Source of the DNA: Paramoeba atlantica | Taxonomy: Eukaryota > Discosea | Assembly: GCA_977017575.1 (NCBI GenBank) | Contig: CDRNVI010000087.1 | Location: 186,001-250,000 of the forward strand | Reading direction: 5' to 3' | Length of the DNA: 64,000 nt | Shown: one piece after another, positions 31,672 through 42,442 of the stretch | Numbering within the stretch: the stretch's first letter is position 1 | How the letters are laid out: every line of letters begins with the position of its first letter | Position numbers and translations under genes: made by a program | The notes under the pieces: generated by a model | Seen by the model: only the letters and a program-made list of their open reading frames with translations | Told to the model about the DNA's origin: nothing | Database searches by the model: none

Positions 31672-32346
31672 TTAGTTCAGCCGCGGGAACGAGACTACAC
31701 GGTCTGATGTTCTTATTTCTTTCGCCGTATAATAGGACGGCATGGGGACATTCTTCCCCTGATCTGCAGCCGTGGGACAAGCTTCTGGGGTCTGAGATGC
31801 TGGCTTCTGAGATGCTTCATCCGCCCCTCGTTTGAGCCGGCGACGAGCCCGGTAGGTCGCGCAGGCACGAGAACGCCTCCCGGATACAGAGCGCCACGAA
31901 CTATCCACGAAGTCTCCTACTTCGTTGTCCCGTCGAGGTGCATACATCGGGCTGAGTTCCAGGAAACTTTGGAGATCCTGGGCAGCTTCTCCAACAAAGT
32001 AAACGGCGCTCGACCGAACGTCCATAAGCAGATGCCCGCGGCGATCTACGATGTGAAGAATGGCGCGCTCCAGCATCTGTGGCGTAATGTCTATGCCACA
32101 AACGGAACGGCCCCCGTGAAGGAAACTATCCATGGTGCGATGAATGCGTTCCAGGATTTCTTCGACTTTTGCTCCTAGCTCTTCTTCTGTGATAATCAGC
32201 TTCGGAGGGGTAAATACGTTAACACGTTTCGTGAAAACCCTCTTGGTTGAAGCTAAAACAACCTCATAAATCGCCTTTTCACTTTCAACCTCCGAGGGGT
32301 GCGCAATTCGAGCTTTTAGGTCAGCATTACTCTCAATTCCAGTCAT
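31672..32346 (-). CDS. Accessory ORF of the Harbinger-like element
   Basis: 224 residues from ATG 32346, inside the transposon termini and in the transposase orientation, 231 bp upstream of it. Predicted mainly helical (KVEEILERIHRTMDSFLHGG; DITPQMLERAILHIVDRRGH), with a basic Arg-rich region (SGRRSRACATYRARRRLKRG) in the last third. Harbinger elements usually encode a Myb/SANT-like partner; I do not see clear Myb tryptophans. It could be a divergent DNA-binding partner or a captured gene. Confidence 0.65.
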   Translation of the reverse strand: MTGIESNADLKARIAHPSEVESEKAIYEVVLASTKRVFTKRVNVFTPPKLIITEEELGAKVEEILERIHRTMDSFLHGGRSVCGIDITPQMLERAILHIVDRRGHLLMDVRSSAVYFVGEAAQDLQSFLELSPMYAPRRDNEVGDFVDSSWRSVSGRRSRACATYRARRRLKRGADEASQKPASQTPEACPTAADQGKNVPMPSYYTAKEIRTSDRVVSFPRLN

Positions 32347-32639
32347 TGACAAGACAAAAAGATACGGAAAGCGAAATAACAAACTAAAGATGTTCAAAAA
32401 TAGTCTTACTTCTATCTACATCAAGGCCTACAATATGAGTACTCCATACACATCGTATATACGAAGTGAAAGTTCTTTTTTATTCGAATTGTGCTCTAAT
32501 CTCCATCCAAAAACTAGCATTTTCTTGTCTCTCCAAGCCAAAAGCAAACCGCGGTCTCGCGCGGTCTCGTGTGCCACGACCCGCAGCCCCTCAGGTGATT
32601 AACCAAGAGAGGATTCATGTTTCCCTGGACATGAAGTTG

Positions 32640-33060
32640 ACTTCAGAATGAGACTAAACCTGCGAGTTAGTCATTTAGAAGGTAGATGGTAAGATCATGA
32701 GTTCGATGTTTAGAATTAGAGGTTGAGTGGCTAGATGTAGAAAAGTTAATGTTTAGAAGTTTAGAACTTAGATGCTCTGATTGTGAAGTTTGGAAGTTAG
32801 ATGCTTAGATGACGGACGTCAGGAGTTAAAGTTTGGTCTCCAAACTTTGGAGGCAGAAGTTGAGAAGTCAGCATCCTTGAGGTCTGAATTAGATGCTTGT
32901 ATTTTAGAGGTTAGACGTTTAGATAACGGATGTTAGAAGTTAGATGCTTCGAAGCCCGCCCCTGTATGTTAAGAGATTCGGTGAGGTCTGAGATAAATGC
33001 TTTGACGATGAAGCTTAGAAATTGAATGTGTAGATGGCGGATGTTAGAAATCAGATAACG
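32640..33060. repeat. Degenerate AGTTAGATG repeat tract
   Basis: Many imperfect copies of AGAAGTTAGATGCTTAGATG-like sequence, an old minisatellite. No gene. Confidence 0.6.
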
Positions 33061-33124
33061 CTTAATTTATCCCTTCCTCAAAAATGTCTTCCATGGAGAG
33101 CGAACTTGAAATAGAGTAAGAATC

Positions 33125-33400
33125 AGAGCTTGCAAAACAAATCGTTATAATATAGTGAAACGATACAGTGTAGTGCAATCGATACATTGTGGTGCAATCG
33201 ATATAATATAGCGAAACGATATAATATAGTGACAGCCGGTTTATGGGGATTACGCATCCGGCTCTCTGCACCTGCACATGGCAACCGAGCTCTCTGCACC
33301 TGGGGCCCCAGCTCTCTGCACCAGCACACCTCCGGCAAGGGCGAACACTCACTTGATCCACCCGTCGTATGCGGGAACGGACTTTGTGAGCATAATCTCT
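33125..33400. repeat. Short-repeat region
   Basis: 33140-33235 has repeated ATATAATATAGTGAAACGAT-like motifs in both orientations. 33260-33325 has three copies of GCTCTCTGCACC. This looks like a foldback or MITE core. No supported gene; an acidic ORF at 33404-33595 is too weak to call. Confidence 0.5.
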
Positions 33401-33864
33401 GCACTATAAGTGCATGAACAAATAACTGATTCGCATTCGCTCTATTAAAGCAATCTCTTCTTCACCTGGTCCGCCTTCTTCTTCTTCTTCGGTGTCGGTA
33501 TCAAGGGAGAATTCTTCCACGGCATCATCGGATTCAATATTTATGTTGTCGACATTTACTACTTCATGTTCTTGAGGAGAGATGTCAGGATCCATATTAG
33601 AACGATTTTTTTTGTCTAATCCATGTGCCTTCAGATCTAATGTGCCTTGCAAATCTAATCCTCTCGTAAATTAATTTGTACTTTTTTTTTAAAAAATGAG
33701 AATTCATGATTGACCCATCAAAAGAGGCTCTGTCCACGTTCAACACCCAATTCTGAGAATAGTGACTTTCACTGTAGTTGTGTGCGGGTGGCTGTTTCAC
33801 TGTAGTGCGGGGGTGGCTGGACAGAAAAGCAACACACTCATGAACAAAAAAGGTCTTGTCCCAC

Positions 33865-33948
33865 CAAAAAAGCATACCCGCCCCCAGTAACAGAGATTTG
33901 GCCATTTGGGTCCAAAATCGATTCTATTACTGGGGGGTATACCGTAAT
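33865..33948. repeat. Terminus of the CTTACTGGGGGG MITE family
   Basis: About 80 bp matching 52410-52494 (AGAGATTTGGCCATTT; ATTACTGGGGGGTATAC). 33949-34300 shows nothing else. Confidence 0.6.
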
Positions 33949-34304
33949 TACTATTCTAATTTTTTCACCTCACGGTAGCTGAATACGTTTTCAATAGTTT
34001 TTAGAACTTTCATTTTATGGTTCTCCGAGGAAAGAGTCGACAAGCGCAGTCATGATCCCTTAATATTCCTCCCACCCTTCTCCATCCCACACGCTATCTG
34101 AAAATGGTAGTCCTCCACCAGATCCACCTTCAAACCTGTCTCATCCTTTGAAGTATATGTCAAACATATTTTACTTCGTTGGAACCTCAGCAAACAATGG
34201 ATTCCTCCTGAGAGGTGAAAAATAATGAGTACTCAATACTGCTACTATAACATTTTTTCCCTATCGTAAAATTTATTTGTTGCAAAATGATAATGGGCTT
34301 GCCT

Positions 34305-34390
34305 CTGGGCGCAACCCAAAATTGGGGAAGACCTCCTCGTGGTCCTCCCTGGCACTGCCATCTTACTGATGCTATTAACGCTGACGTAAG
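34305..34390 (+). repeat. Remnant of the HDV-like ribozyme retroposon
   Basis: GGGGAAG-ACCTCCTCGTGGT-CCTCCCTGGCACTGCCATC is recognisable, but the P2 5' strand (CATGGTCGG) is missing, so no ribozyme fold is possible. Confidence 0.5.
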
Positions 34391-34459
34391 AACATTCGTA
34401 GAGAAATATTTGGAAGTGTAAAGGTATTTTGACCCCCCCACTTAATTGTCATAGCCTAA

Positions 34460-34517
34460 CCCCCCCGCTTATTTGTCCTTTTTTCGAAAAACAGGTGACA
34501 AATAAGTGGGGGGGGGG
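34460..34517. repeat. C-run foldback
   Basis: CCCCCCCGCTTATTTGTC pairs with GACAAATAAGTGGGGGGG around a loop with TTTTTTCGAAAAA. It resembles 12259-12311 in stem and loop. No gene is supported in 34520-35210. Confidence 0.75.
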
Positions 34518-35214
34518 CACAATACTCACGCTTGCCTATGAAAGGGTTGTCTACTTGCAGTCTCGAAAAATTGAACTCAGTGGTATCTTGCTCGTGCAAA
34601 GCTGCGTTCGCAACCATGTGGAGAATTTTAGTCACAGTTCTCTGGCAAACTCCGTGATTCCGACAAATTTGACCTGTACTTAAACTATTCGCCGTATCGG
34701 CTGATATCATTAGCTTCACAAGGGTCTAATGATCGGTCTAATGATCGGCTGTCCAGGTAATGCGCAGAATGGAAAACTCTAACACGACAAGGATTACCGG
34801 AACCTTGGTCGTAATGGGTATTCACTCATAATTGGATTTTCTTGTATGTTTGCATAAATTCCGTGTCGTGCCATTCGCATTCCGGAGCATTCAGTAAATT
34901 GAGTCCCCACATCCAATCGTAGGCTTTCTCGCCTAGCGACGCAAACTTGAGGTATCTCCAGGTGCGGACGCATGCGAACTCATCATCCCCCGCCCCCCTC
35001 CCACGTCCAACAAAGAGCCCATGGACTGTTGAATTCGTTCCTCCTCGTGAGTATGTTCTTTGGCATTCTGCCGGTGGCTGTGTCCTGTAGCACCATCACC
35101 GACGATCGTCTAACGCTGGACTCCCGACCTTATCTTCCCCTCCTGACGGTAAACTGGGTGAAAAATTGGAGAATAGATAAACAATCATTTTTTTCAATGC
35201 GAAAGGGGCAGACG

Positions 35215-35283
35215 TTAGTTTTCACTGCGCGCCCTCGTTAGTTTTCACTGCGCGCCCTCGTTAGTTTTCACTGCGCGCCCCAG
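35215..35283. repeat. 23-bp tandem repeat, three copies
   Basis: Three copies of TTAGTTTTCACTGCGCGCCC plus TCG, followed by CAGGGCTGCGCTCACAGTTG, which is the complement of sequence near 20240. Confidence 0.85.
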
Positions 35284-35393
35284 GGCTGCGCTCACAGTTG
35301 GGCCTGCCCCACTAGGTGATGAAGCATTTTTTTGTTTTTATTTTCACACACGTTGATGAATCAACGAATTAGAGACATAGCCACTTTTTTGTT

Positions 35394-35434
35394 TCAATAA
35401 TCGAGGGTAGAGCGGTTGTTACAACCACCGCAAT
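35394..35434 (+). repeat. Solo FB1 right end
   Basis: CAATAATCGAGGGTAGAGCG then GTTGTTACAACCACCGCAA, without core or hairpin. The rest of 35440-36126 holds no supported gene. Confidence 0.7.
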
Positions 35435-36464
35435 AGTGCCCTATGCAGGAGTGGAGGTTTGAGGGGTGAACAAAACTTCCGTTTTTTCCCTTTCAGAAAT
35501 TTCTGTAATTATGAGAGATAACTGTTTTCATGAACTGTAAAACGTATTTTAACTATTTTTGTTCGCTTTGTATATGCGACCGTGCTACAGCCATTTTGCG
35601 GGCAGGGTGTAGAATTATTTCCTTTTCTGCGACCCAATCGCAATGGCGAGATGAGATGTATTTTATCTACAGAGCAAATGGCCACGCAAAAGGGTCGTGT
35701 TAATCTCGTGGAATAATACAACTTATTTTGACACAACTTGTTTTTTCTATAAATGATATTTTTTGTTGCCTTCGGAGACCGGTACCATTTGGGGTGTCAA
35801 ACCTCCCACACGTACTACCAAAGCGTCGAAATAATAATAAAAGCCATGTAGCACCTTATCGCCCCGTATTCATGAAATGTTATGACTTTTATGAGTTATA
35901 CTCCTATGAGTTTGTAGTTCGTTGACATCTATACCATCATAGAGACGGTAGTACAAGAAAAGTCCACGAGAAGGCTGTTGAAATACGGTGGAATACGAAT
36001 CGTATGCAACCCCGCTTTTCCCGGTATCAAATTTATGTGATTGAAAATAGCTTTTGTTTGAGTCTAAAAAGTGGTTTTTCGGCATATTTAGGTGATGCCC
36101 TACCAGGGAAAAATATGTCTGTAGTCCAAGTTGGACTACAATGCTGTTGAACCAACAGCATGTGATAAACGCGGGAGGAAGGCACAAATCCGAAAATTTG
36201 CTCATCTTGGCAGTGAAAAACATCCTGCGAAACTGTTCAAAAATTCACATCTTCAAGTAAAATAGCTCGGTTTGACAGGGGAGGAGGATCCGTGGAGTCT
36301 GCCGACCATCTTGTAAGAGTGCGAGAACTCCATTTTGGTTTAAGTGGTGGTGGTTTCATCATCAATACTCGCGTCTTGTCTAAAGACGTGTCACCCCTGA
36401 AAGAAGAACATCGAAAAGAAAAAGAAAAATCTACTAGTTAGTAAAAGAAAAATCAACCTAGTTT

Positions 36465-37165
36465 TTTTTAATTTTTTTTTGTCAAAGGCAGAGTGCGGTT
36501 TTTACAGAGATGCAAGCAGTAGACTTCAAGTATAGATCGCAGACTTCCTTTATTTGGCTCACGGTATTTGGCCTGTGTTTCTTGTAGAGCTTAAGAATAC
36601 TCCAGAGATCCTCGATCGGGTTTAGATCCGGGGAGTCTGCTGGTCATCTTGGGAGAGTATGAGCACTCTTCACAGCTATGCAAAGCCGCAGAGCCTCAAA
36701 CTGAGGATGAAATTTCCACCAGGTGATTGTTATGGCCTTGTGCCCAGGCGCGTTATCATCCGTAAAGATTTTGTCTCCGATCTTTTCCCATGGAAGATAC
36801 GTCTTCTGTAAATGTGCAACTGCGATAATATAATTTTTCGAGCCCTTTGTTTGGAGGAATGTTTGGAGGAGTGTGTTCGTTGCATTTTTTTGAATTCACA
36901 CCAGTGATGAAGGAAATTGCCATCGACATCAATAGCGCCCCATAACATTATTTGAGGTGGGTGGTCCGTGGGGACTTTCGATACTGGGGAATCCGGGTGT
37001 TGCCAGGTCTTTTTGGATGAGTCCCCAACCTTTATCATAACTTAGCCAGAAAATAGTAGGCGTGAATTTTTTTTGGCCTCGATTGTCCTGTTCTTGTAGC
37101 ATCGCTTGTGCAAAGCGAACCCTGGCTTCCATCTTCGATACACTCAGACAAAGAGTATTAACTTT
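36465..37165 (-). pseudogene. Tc1/mariner transposase remnant, duplicate
   Basis: Same remnant as 1660-2340 (DHPPQIMLWGAI visible). Here NAPGH has become RLGTRP by a frame change, so it is decayed slightly differently. Confidence 0.78.
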
Positions 37166-37243
37166 GGGTCCATATTGCTACTTATGGTGCGATAAAAATT
37201 GGCGTACCTATTCAGGAAGGGATGATCTTGAAGTTTGTGAGCT

Positions 37244-37567
37244 TCACGTACGCACATGGAATATCTGTAATCGTACGATACGAGCCCTACATAAAAATCG
37301 CTTACGGCAAAAAATCAGTAGCCGCGTCGTAGTGTTCCCATTTAATAATGGAACTGTTATCATCCTGCTCCTCACCGATGGAAACCTTGACAGGAAAATT
37401 CCAGAGTGGACAAGGATTGGTAGAGAGCCGGTATCTCGCGGTTTTCTTTGAAAATACTGTTCTAGAAATTCTTTAACTTCCATCGCTACTGCTTTAAAGG
37501 GCTGAAACCACCTGAGTTTAGCTGGTCTCGCCGGGGTTTGCCTAAGTTTGCGCTTTCTATATTGCAT
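37244..37567 (-). other. Hypothetical basic ORF
   Basis: 107 codons from ATG (MQYRKRKLRQTPARPAKLRW). Copy 1 retains most of the frame (2411-2700) but has lost this start. It lies just 5' of the Tc1 remnant on the same strand. No domain is recognised. Could be noise. Confidence 0.2.
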
Positions 37568-38055
37568 TGGACTACTCAACTTCTTAAAGCACAGCATACA
37601 ATATAGATTTTTTCCTCACAATACAATGTAACATATAATGTATCTTTTTGGATTTCACATTTATCCTCAGTACAATGCTCAATTATGATCTTCCGCCTGC
37701 CGAAGATGAGTTCATCTAAAACGATTTCTCCTCTCCGGATTCTGGGAAATACGGCTCCCTGAGAAAGTGGGTGGTATTTATACTGCCATTTATAGACTGA
37801 CCCGCCCCGTTTAAGCGCACCGGGACAGCCTCCCGTTTAAGCGCACATTTTGGAAACGAGTTTTTCCCGTTTATTCCTGTCAAAGCGCAGACATCAAACG
37901 CTTTCTTGACGAGAACTCCTCTGAAGGAGTATTGAAAGGAAAGGTATTGATTTTGCACAAATCAATGTGTTGACTGTATTCTACATGCCATAACATACAT
38001 AGCAACAAATTGATTTGAAAGGCTTAAAATTCTATTTTTTGCATACGTTTTGTAT

Positions 38056-38738
38056 ATGGACGACCCAGATCCGAATTTATCATATCCACGCGCAGCCAAA
38101 GTTAGAGGGAACTTGCCACAGGAATTCAAGCTAACACAACTTGTCAAGGATATTGAGAATTCGCTTCTCTCCTGGAATACATCTACCCCTGCATGCAAAT
38201 GGGAAGGCATTGTGTGTGCCGATGGTACACATATCAGCGAAATATATTGGAGCGCGCCCAAATCATTGCCACCGCACCTAAGATTGAAGTCTCCTTCAGG
38301 AAACGTTTTTTCCGGTAGGCTTCATTTGCAGCATTTACCGGAATCCTTGGAAAAACTTTATGTTGCAGGAAATCGACTAAATGGAATCATGGACTTAACT
38401 CGACTTCCTCAGGGCTTAACATTTCTTTCTTTGTGTAAGAACTTTTTTCGGGCAACGTAGTCCTTGATTGCTTACCACAGACCTTGGCACATATCAACAT
38501 CGGACATAATCAGCTGACCGGGTGTCTTGATTTTCGTCACCTACCAGTAACATTGAGAGCGTTGTTCTGCTACGACAATAACTTTGATACTCTAGTTCCG
38601 GTTCAAAATCTTCCCCCGGAACTAAGGTATCTCCACCTTCAAAATAATCCTGAGTTGAAAGGTGTTCTTGAAAAGTCTACTTTTCCTGTGATCCTGACAA
38701 GTGTTGACGTCACCGGCACAAGGCTCACACTCCGGTAG
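38056..38738 (+). pseudogene. LRR protein 5, frameshifted paralogue of LRR protein 1
   Basis: Starts MDDPDPNLSYPRAAKVRG and follows LRR protein 1 closely. Near 38445 one T is missing from a T run (AACTTTTTTCGG against AACTTTTTTTCGG), shifting the frame after residue ~133. The remaining repeats stay open in another frame (38484-38738). The lesion is a single homopolymer change, so assembly error is possible. Confidence 0.85.
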
Positions 38739-39868
38739 ATGTGCTGGACTGGATATTTTCTATTTCCTTTTATTAGAATGTAACATAATTTTTTGTAATG
38801 TTTAACACAATTTTTGTAATGTGTAGCAAGGTACAAACGTATCGATTAGGAAGTGTACATAGTGTTAGCAAAGTATTCACATAGAGGATACTCACCTATT
38901 AAGAGAGGGGGGCACGAATGTGGCAAGTATTCTGTCATATTCTGCCGATCACAAAAGATTTGTCCCTTGGCAGGGTAGTGTTAATGTTGTAGCAAACTCA
39001 CGCCACGAAGAGGCGCGCGTTTTTTGAAAAACAATCTTGTTCGTTTGACGTTTAACTTGCGTATATACTGCATACGTTGCGTATAAATTTATACTTGCGC
39101 TTAGACGCATGCTGATGTATACCCCCTGACATTCTTGACGAAAAATCCGGACATTCTTGAAAAATAATGACTAAAAACAGGCAAAATCAGAAGAGTCACG
39201 GGCGTTTTCATTGAAGGGATGTAAAAGAGTAAAAGGAATTTCTTTTGAACACGAAGACTAAATCTTTGTGTTGCGTACAAAGAATGAATAGGACAATAAA
39301 AAGATGGCGCTCGTTAGATGCCAAGAAGAAAAAATTTAATCAAAGGAAGAATATTTTGCCCTGTTCATTGTTAAACACATCACAGTAAACTTAAAAATCC
39401 GGACAATATCAGTATGAGTTAGAGTTCATCTGCGCTCTCGTCCCCCACAGAGAGGATCGGACCCACTTTCTTCGGCTGACTTCCAGCCGTCTTCCAGCGC
39501 GTCCCAGCACTTTCCTTGAAAATAAGGCCGATTTTCGGTCCCCACCTATTCCGTTCGTTGACCCCTTCTTTCTCTCCGTCGCGATCCTTTTCTATTTTTA
39601 TATCTTTCAGAGAATTGAGATGCGATTCTGCCAACTTTGAGCTCTGACTTAAGTCCACAATTATATTTGTCAAAAGCCTGAACTTCTAACTCCGACGAAA
39701 CACGAACATTTTGCCTCACATCTGAGCGTGAGTCTCTAATGGGTCACCCTTTTAGAATGTCTACGAATCCTAGACGGCCATCGAGGATTCATCTTAGGGG
39801 ACGATACTTTGATTCCATGGGTCTCATTAGGTTAAAGGACAAAGACAGTATATGAATCAAAGAAAAAT

Positions 39869-40044
39869 TACTGTACACTCCGTTTATAATAGCCTCGACC
39901 CCTCCCCCCTTTATAGGTTCTTTTTTTTGGCAAACTGAGGAAGATTTGTTTTTCTGTAACACTTTCTGTGCCAACTTTCAATCGCCCTCCCCCCTTTATA
40001 GGTTGATTTAGGCAAAAGCGAGGCTATTATAGCAAGGTACAGTG
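39869..40044. mobile_element. MITE with TACTGTAC ends, duplicate
   Basis: Orthologue of 5049-5222. Part of its right-end sequence recurs at about 41490-41530, beyond the mariner element. Confidence 0.78.
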
Positions 40045-40121
40045 AATATTACAGTAAGTATTATAACAGTAGTTCTTTACTATAATTTAATCTATATACT
40101 CTGTATCTATCTATATATCAT

Positions 40122-41465
40122 TATAAACCCCGCGTCACCAATAAGTGACCCCCCCTTATTTTTAGCACAGGGGGTCGTGGGGGGGTTATCATACCACGTT
40201 GTCGTTCAAAATTTTGAGGTCTGTACGTTCCCGCTGTTTTTAGCTCATTTTAAAACTTTAAAATTCAGTAAAAGAAAATTTAAGTTTTTCAACCTTTTTT
40301 CCAAAAATGCCAAAATCACCATATCGACTCCCAAGAGGGGGGCTGACTTCTAGTGGAAAAGTTCTTTTAAAGATGAGGCACGGACAAGGAGTACCAATAA
40401 AAGAGCTAGCCCGTGATTTCAACGTTTCTAGAAGGATAGTTAAAAAATATTTGAACGAAAAAAAACTACCCCAGTATACACTTTGAGTCCTGAGCGAAAA
40501 AAAATAATGAAAACTCGTAAAACGAAAATTGAGAAGATATAACCCCTCTTGACCCAGCTGGAGTACCGAGACTCAATTCATCAAGGCGCATAGCAGCCCA
40601 ATTGAAGAAAAAGAATATACAAGTTTCAAAAAGAACTGTACAGAGAGACTTATCATCCCTGGATTACAGTTATGCCGCTCGACCGCTATGCCAAGGGCTT
40701 ACCGAACGACGAAAAGTAAAAAGAGTTCAATTTGCGTTTAATTACAATATGGATACTTCCCGTGTCATCTTTACAGACGAAAAAATATTTGATACGAATG
40801 ATGGCAGAAGAAAAATGTGGGTAAGGCGCGGTCAAAAAGCAGCCCCGCGTCAAAAAGTACGTTGGGCACCAAGATGCCAAGTTTGGAGTGCTGTAGGGGT
40901 GGGGTGGAGGTACTTGGTAATTCTACAAAATGACACATCTATTACAAGTGAGACGTACATAGAAACATTAAAAGAGGTAGATTTTCCCCCTAATCGTATT
41001 TTTCAGCAAGATGGGGCAACGGCTCACACTGCTCGTGCCTCAAAGGAGTACATTGAAAGCGCAATGAGTGAACTTCTGAAAAATTGGCCCCCCAACTCAC
41101 CAGATCTTTCCCCAATAGAAAACGTCTGGTCTATGGTCCAAGGGGCGGTGGACGAACAGACCCCATCGGATAAGCCTTCACTCATCCGATGTGTACGCAA
41201 AGCGTGGTCTCGCTTGTCTCAAAATGTGATCGACAAAACGGTCTTAAGCTTTGACTCACGCCTTAAGGAGTGTATAAGATTGAAAGGCGAAAAAGTGAAA
41301 AAATGGTAATTCCTCAATAAAATATACGCATTCGCTTCTTTTTGTTTCATTTCTTCACGCGCAAAGTCCTTGTGTTGAGATCTGCAAAACGCAACAAAAA
41401 TCAGCTCAAACGAACATTTGTACGAAAAAAAGTGGGGGAATACTTTCCATGACGCGGGGTTTATA
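40122..41465 (+). mobile_element. Mariner-like element copy B
   Basis: Inverted ends AAACCCCGCGTCA (40125) and TGACGCGGGGTTT (ending 41462), flanked by TA at 40122 and 41464. Total about 1.34 kb. A C-run (GTGACCCCCCCTTATTTTT) follows the left end. AATAAA near 41315 follows the transposase. Confidence 0.88.
40307..41309 (+). pseudogene. Mariner/Tc1-like transposase, N-terminal frame breaks
   Basis: Starts MPKSPYRLPRG at ATG 40307 with HTH KMRHGQGVPIKELARDFNVS. A stop and frame change occur around 40480-40550. From 40602 the frame is open to 41309: VSKRTVQRDLSSL (second HTH), VIFTDEKIFDTND (D), RIFQQDGATAHTAR (D) and SPDLSPIENVWSM (E, 35 residues after the second D). Length about 334 codons, normal for the family. 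The catalytic domain is intact but the DNA-binding domain is broken. Confidence 0.9.
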
Positions 41466-42114
41466 AATATAATATAATCTTTATTATAAGAGTAGTTCTT
41501 TACAGTAAGTATTATAACAAGGTACAGTAAGCTTCTTCAGTTCGTCTTTTCAGTCGACTTCAAAGAACCATTTCACCACACAAAGAGTAATGCTTTGTGA
41601 TGCCTTCTTTAGAGGAGGGAATGTTTTCAATGGTGATTGAGCGTTCGTCACGCTCTTCGCGCGCAGTGTAAAACGTGGAGAGATTCAAGTGTTGTCATCT
41701 CGTTTACGCTTTGCATCTCTTTCCTTGTCGGACATACCGTTTCCTTTATTTGATTGACTCTCTGCCGAGGTCATACTACTGACAGTAGTATGAGATTATC
41801 TGAGATTACCACTGATGATCTTACAGGGCATCGATGAATTTTATTGCGTATATCAGGTAAAACTGTCGCAAAGTGTCTTAGAATATCTTAGAATAATACC
41901 GAATCACATTTGTTTTTTGTTAGAATGTTTTTTCAAAAATTTGTTTTTTAGGGTACATTTTCACCATAGTCCACCCGAAACTAAATATGCAGAAGAAATT
42001 AGGTGGCTACCTCTCATGCTCCGCTGTAGACCCCACTCTTTTTTATAGCGGGTACGGTACCCGATATAGTGGGTACAGGCGGGTACGTACCCGCCGCATC
42101 TGGCCAAGGTACTG
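41466..42114. other. Gene-free stretch
   Basis: Contains a repeat of the AGTAGTTCTTTACAGTAAGTATTATAAC motif found before the mariner element (about 40060), and a GGGTACGGTACCCG-type palindromic tract at 42045-42100. No gene seen. Confidence 0.5.
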
Positions 42115-42201
42115 TACCCCCGCTAGTTATCTGTCACTACTTTTCGGGAAAAGGTGACAGAAAAATATGGGGGTAGGGGTGTGACAGATAACCAGGGGGG
42201 T
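42115..42201. repeat. Nested C-run foldback
   Basis: The outer stem ACCCCCGCTAGTTATCTGTC pairs with GACAGATAACCAGGGGGGT. An inner stem CTGTCAC/GTGACAG surrounds TTTTCGGGAAAA. The loop resembles those at 12280 and 34485. 42202-42442 has no gene. Confidence 0.75.
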
Positions 42202-42442
42202 CTGTCACCAAAAAATAGAAAGAGAGAGAGTCACAAAAAAGGCATCTGTAACCCTGAGAAAATTCCTGTCTACCCTGGATTTCTTTCTTTTCTTCGTGCG
42301 CACGACCATTTACGTTCAAGATGAAAGGAAAGGAAATAAAAGGTTCGTTCTCTTGAAAAAGATGAAAGCACACTTTGAGAAACTTACATCCGCACATAAG
42401 GAATGAAAAACATAATTCTAAGAAATCTAAATATTTTTATTT

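Larger units (their letters stand above)
30191..32596 (-). mobile_element. Harbinger/ISL2EU-like DNA transposon
   Basis: About 2.4 kb with inverted termini TGAGGGGCTGCGGGT (30194) and ACCCGCAGCCCCTCA (ends 32593) and a direct AGGT(GA) on both sides. Subterminal tandem GCGGTCTCGC motifs occur at both ends (30225-30270 and 32550-32570). It encodes two - strand ORFs, as two-gene Harbinger-type elements do. Both frames are open, so it may be functional. Confidence 0.88.
36127..41236. repeat. Segmental duplication, copy 2
   Basis: Collinear with 1336-7158. It lacks the FB1 insertion (the empty site is at about 40063) and keeps the full mariner-like element. Its LRR gene is frameshifted. 38739-39868 has no intact gene; it keeps a broken version of the ORF seen at 4600-4899. 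Confidence 0.9.

Noticed and set aside
33404-33595. Acidic ORF on the - strand as a piggyBac-type N-terminus
   Set aside because: Only 64 codons from the first ATG, low complexity, and no downstream catalytic domain.
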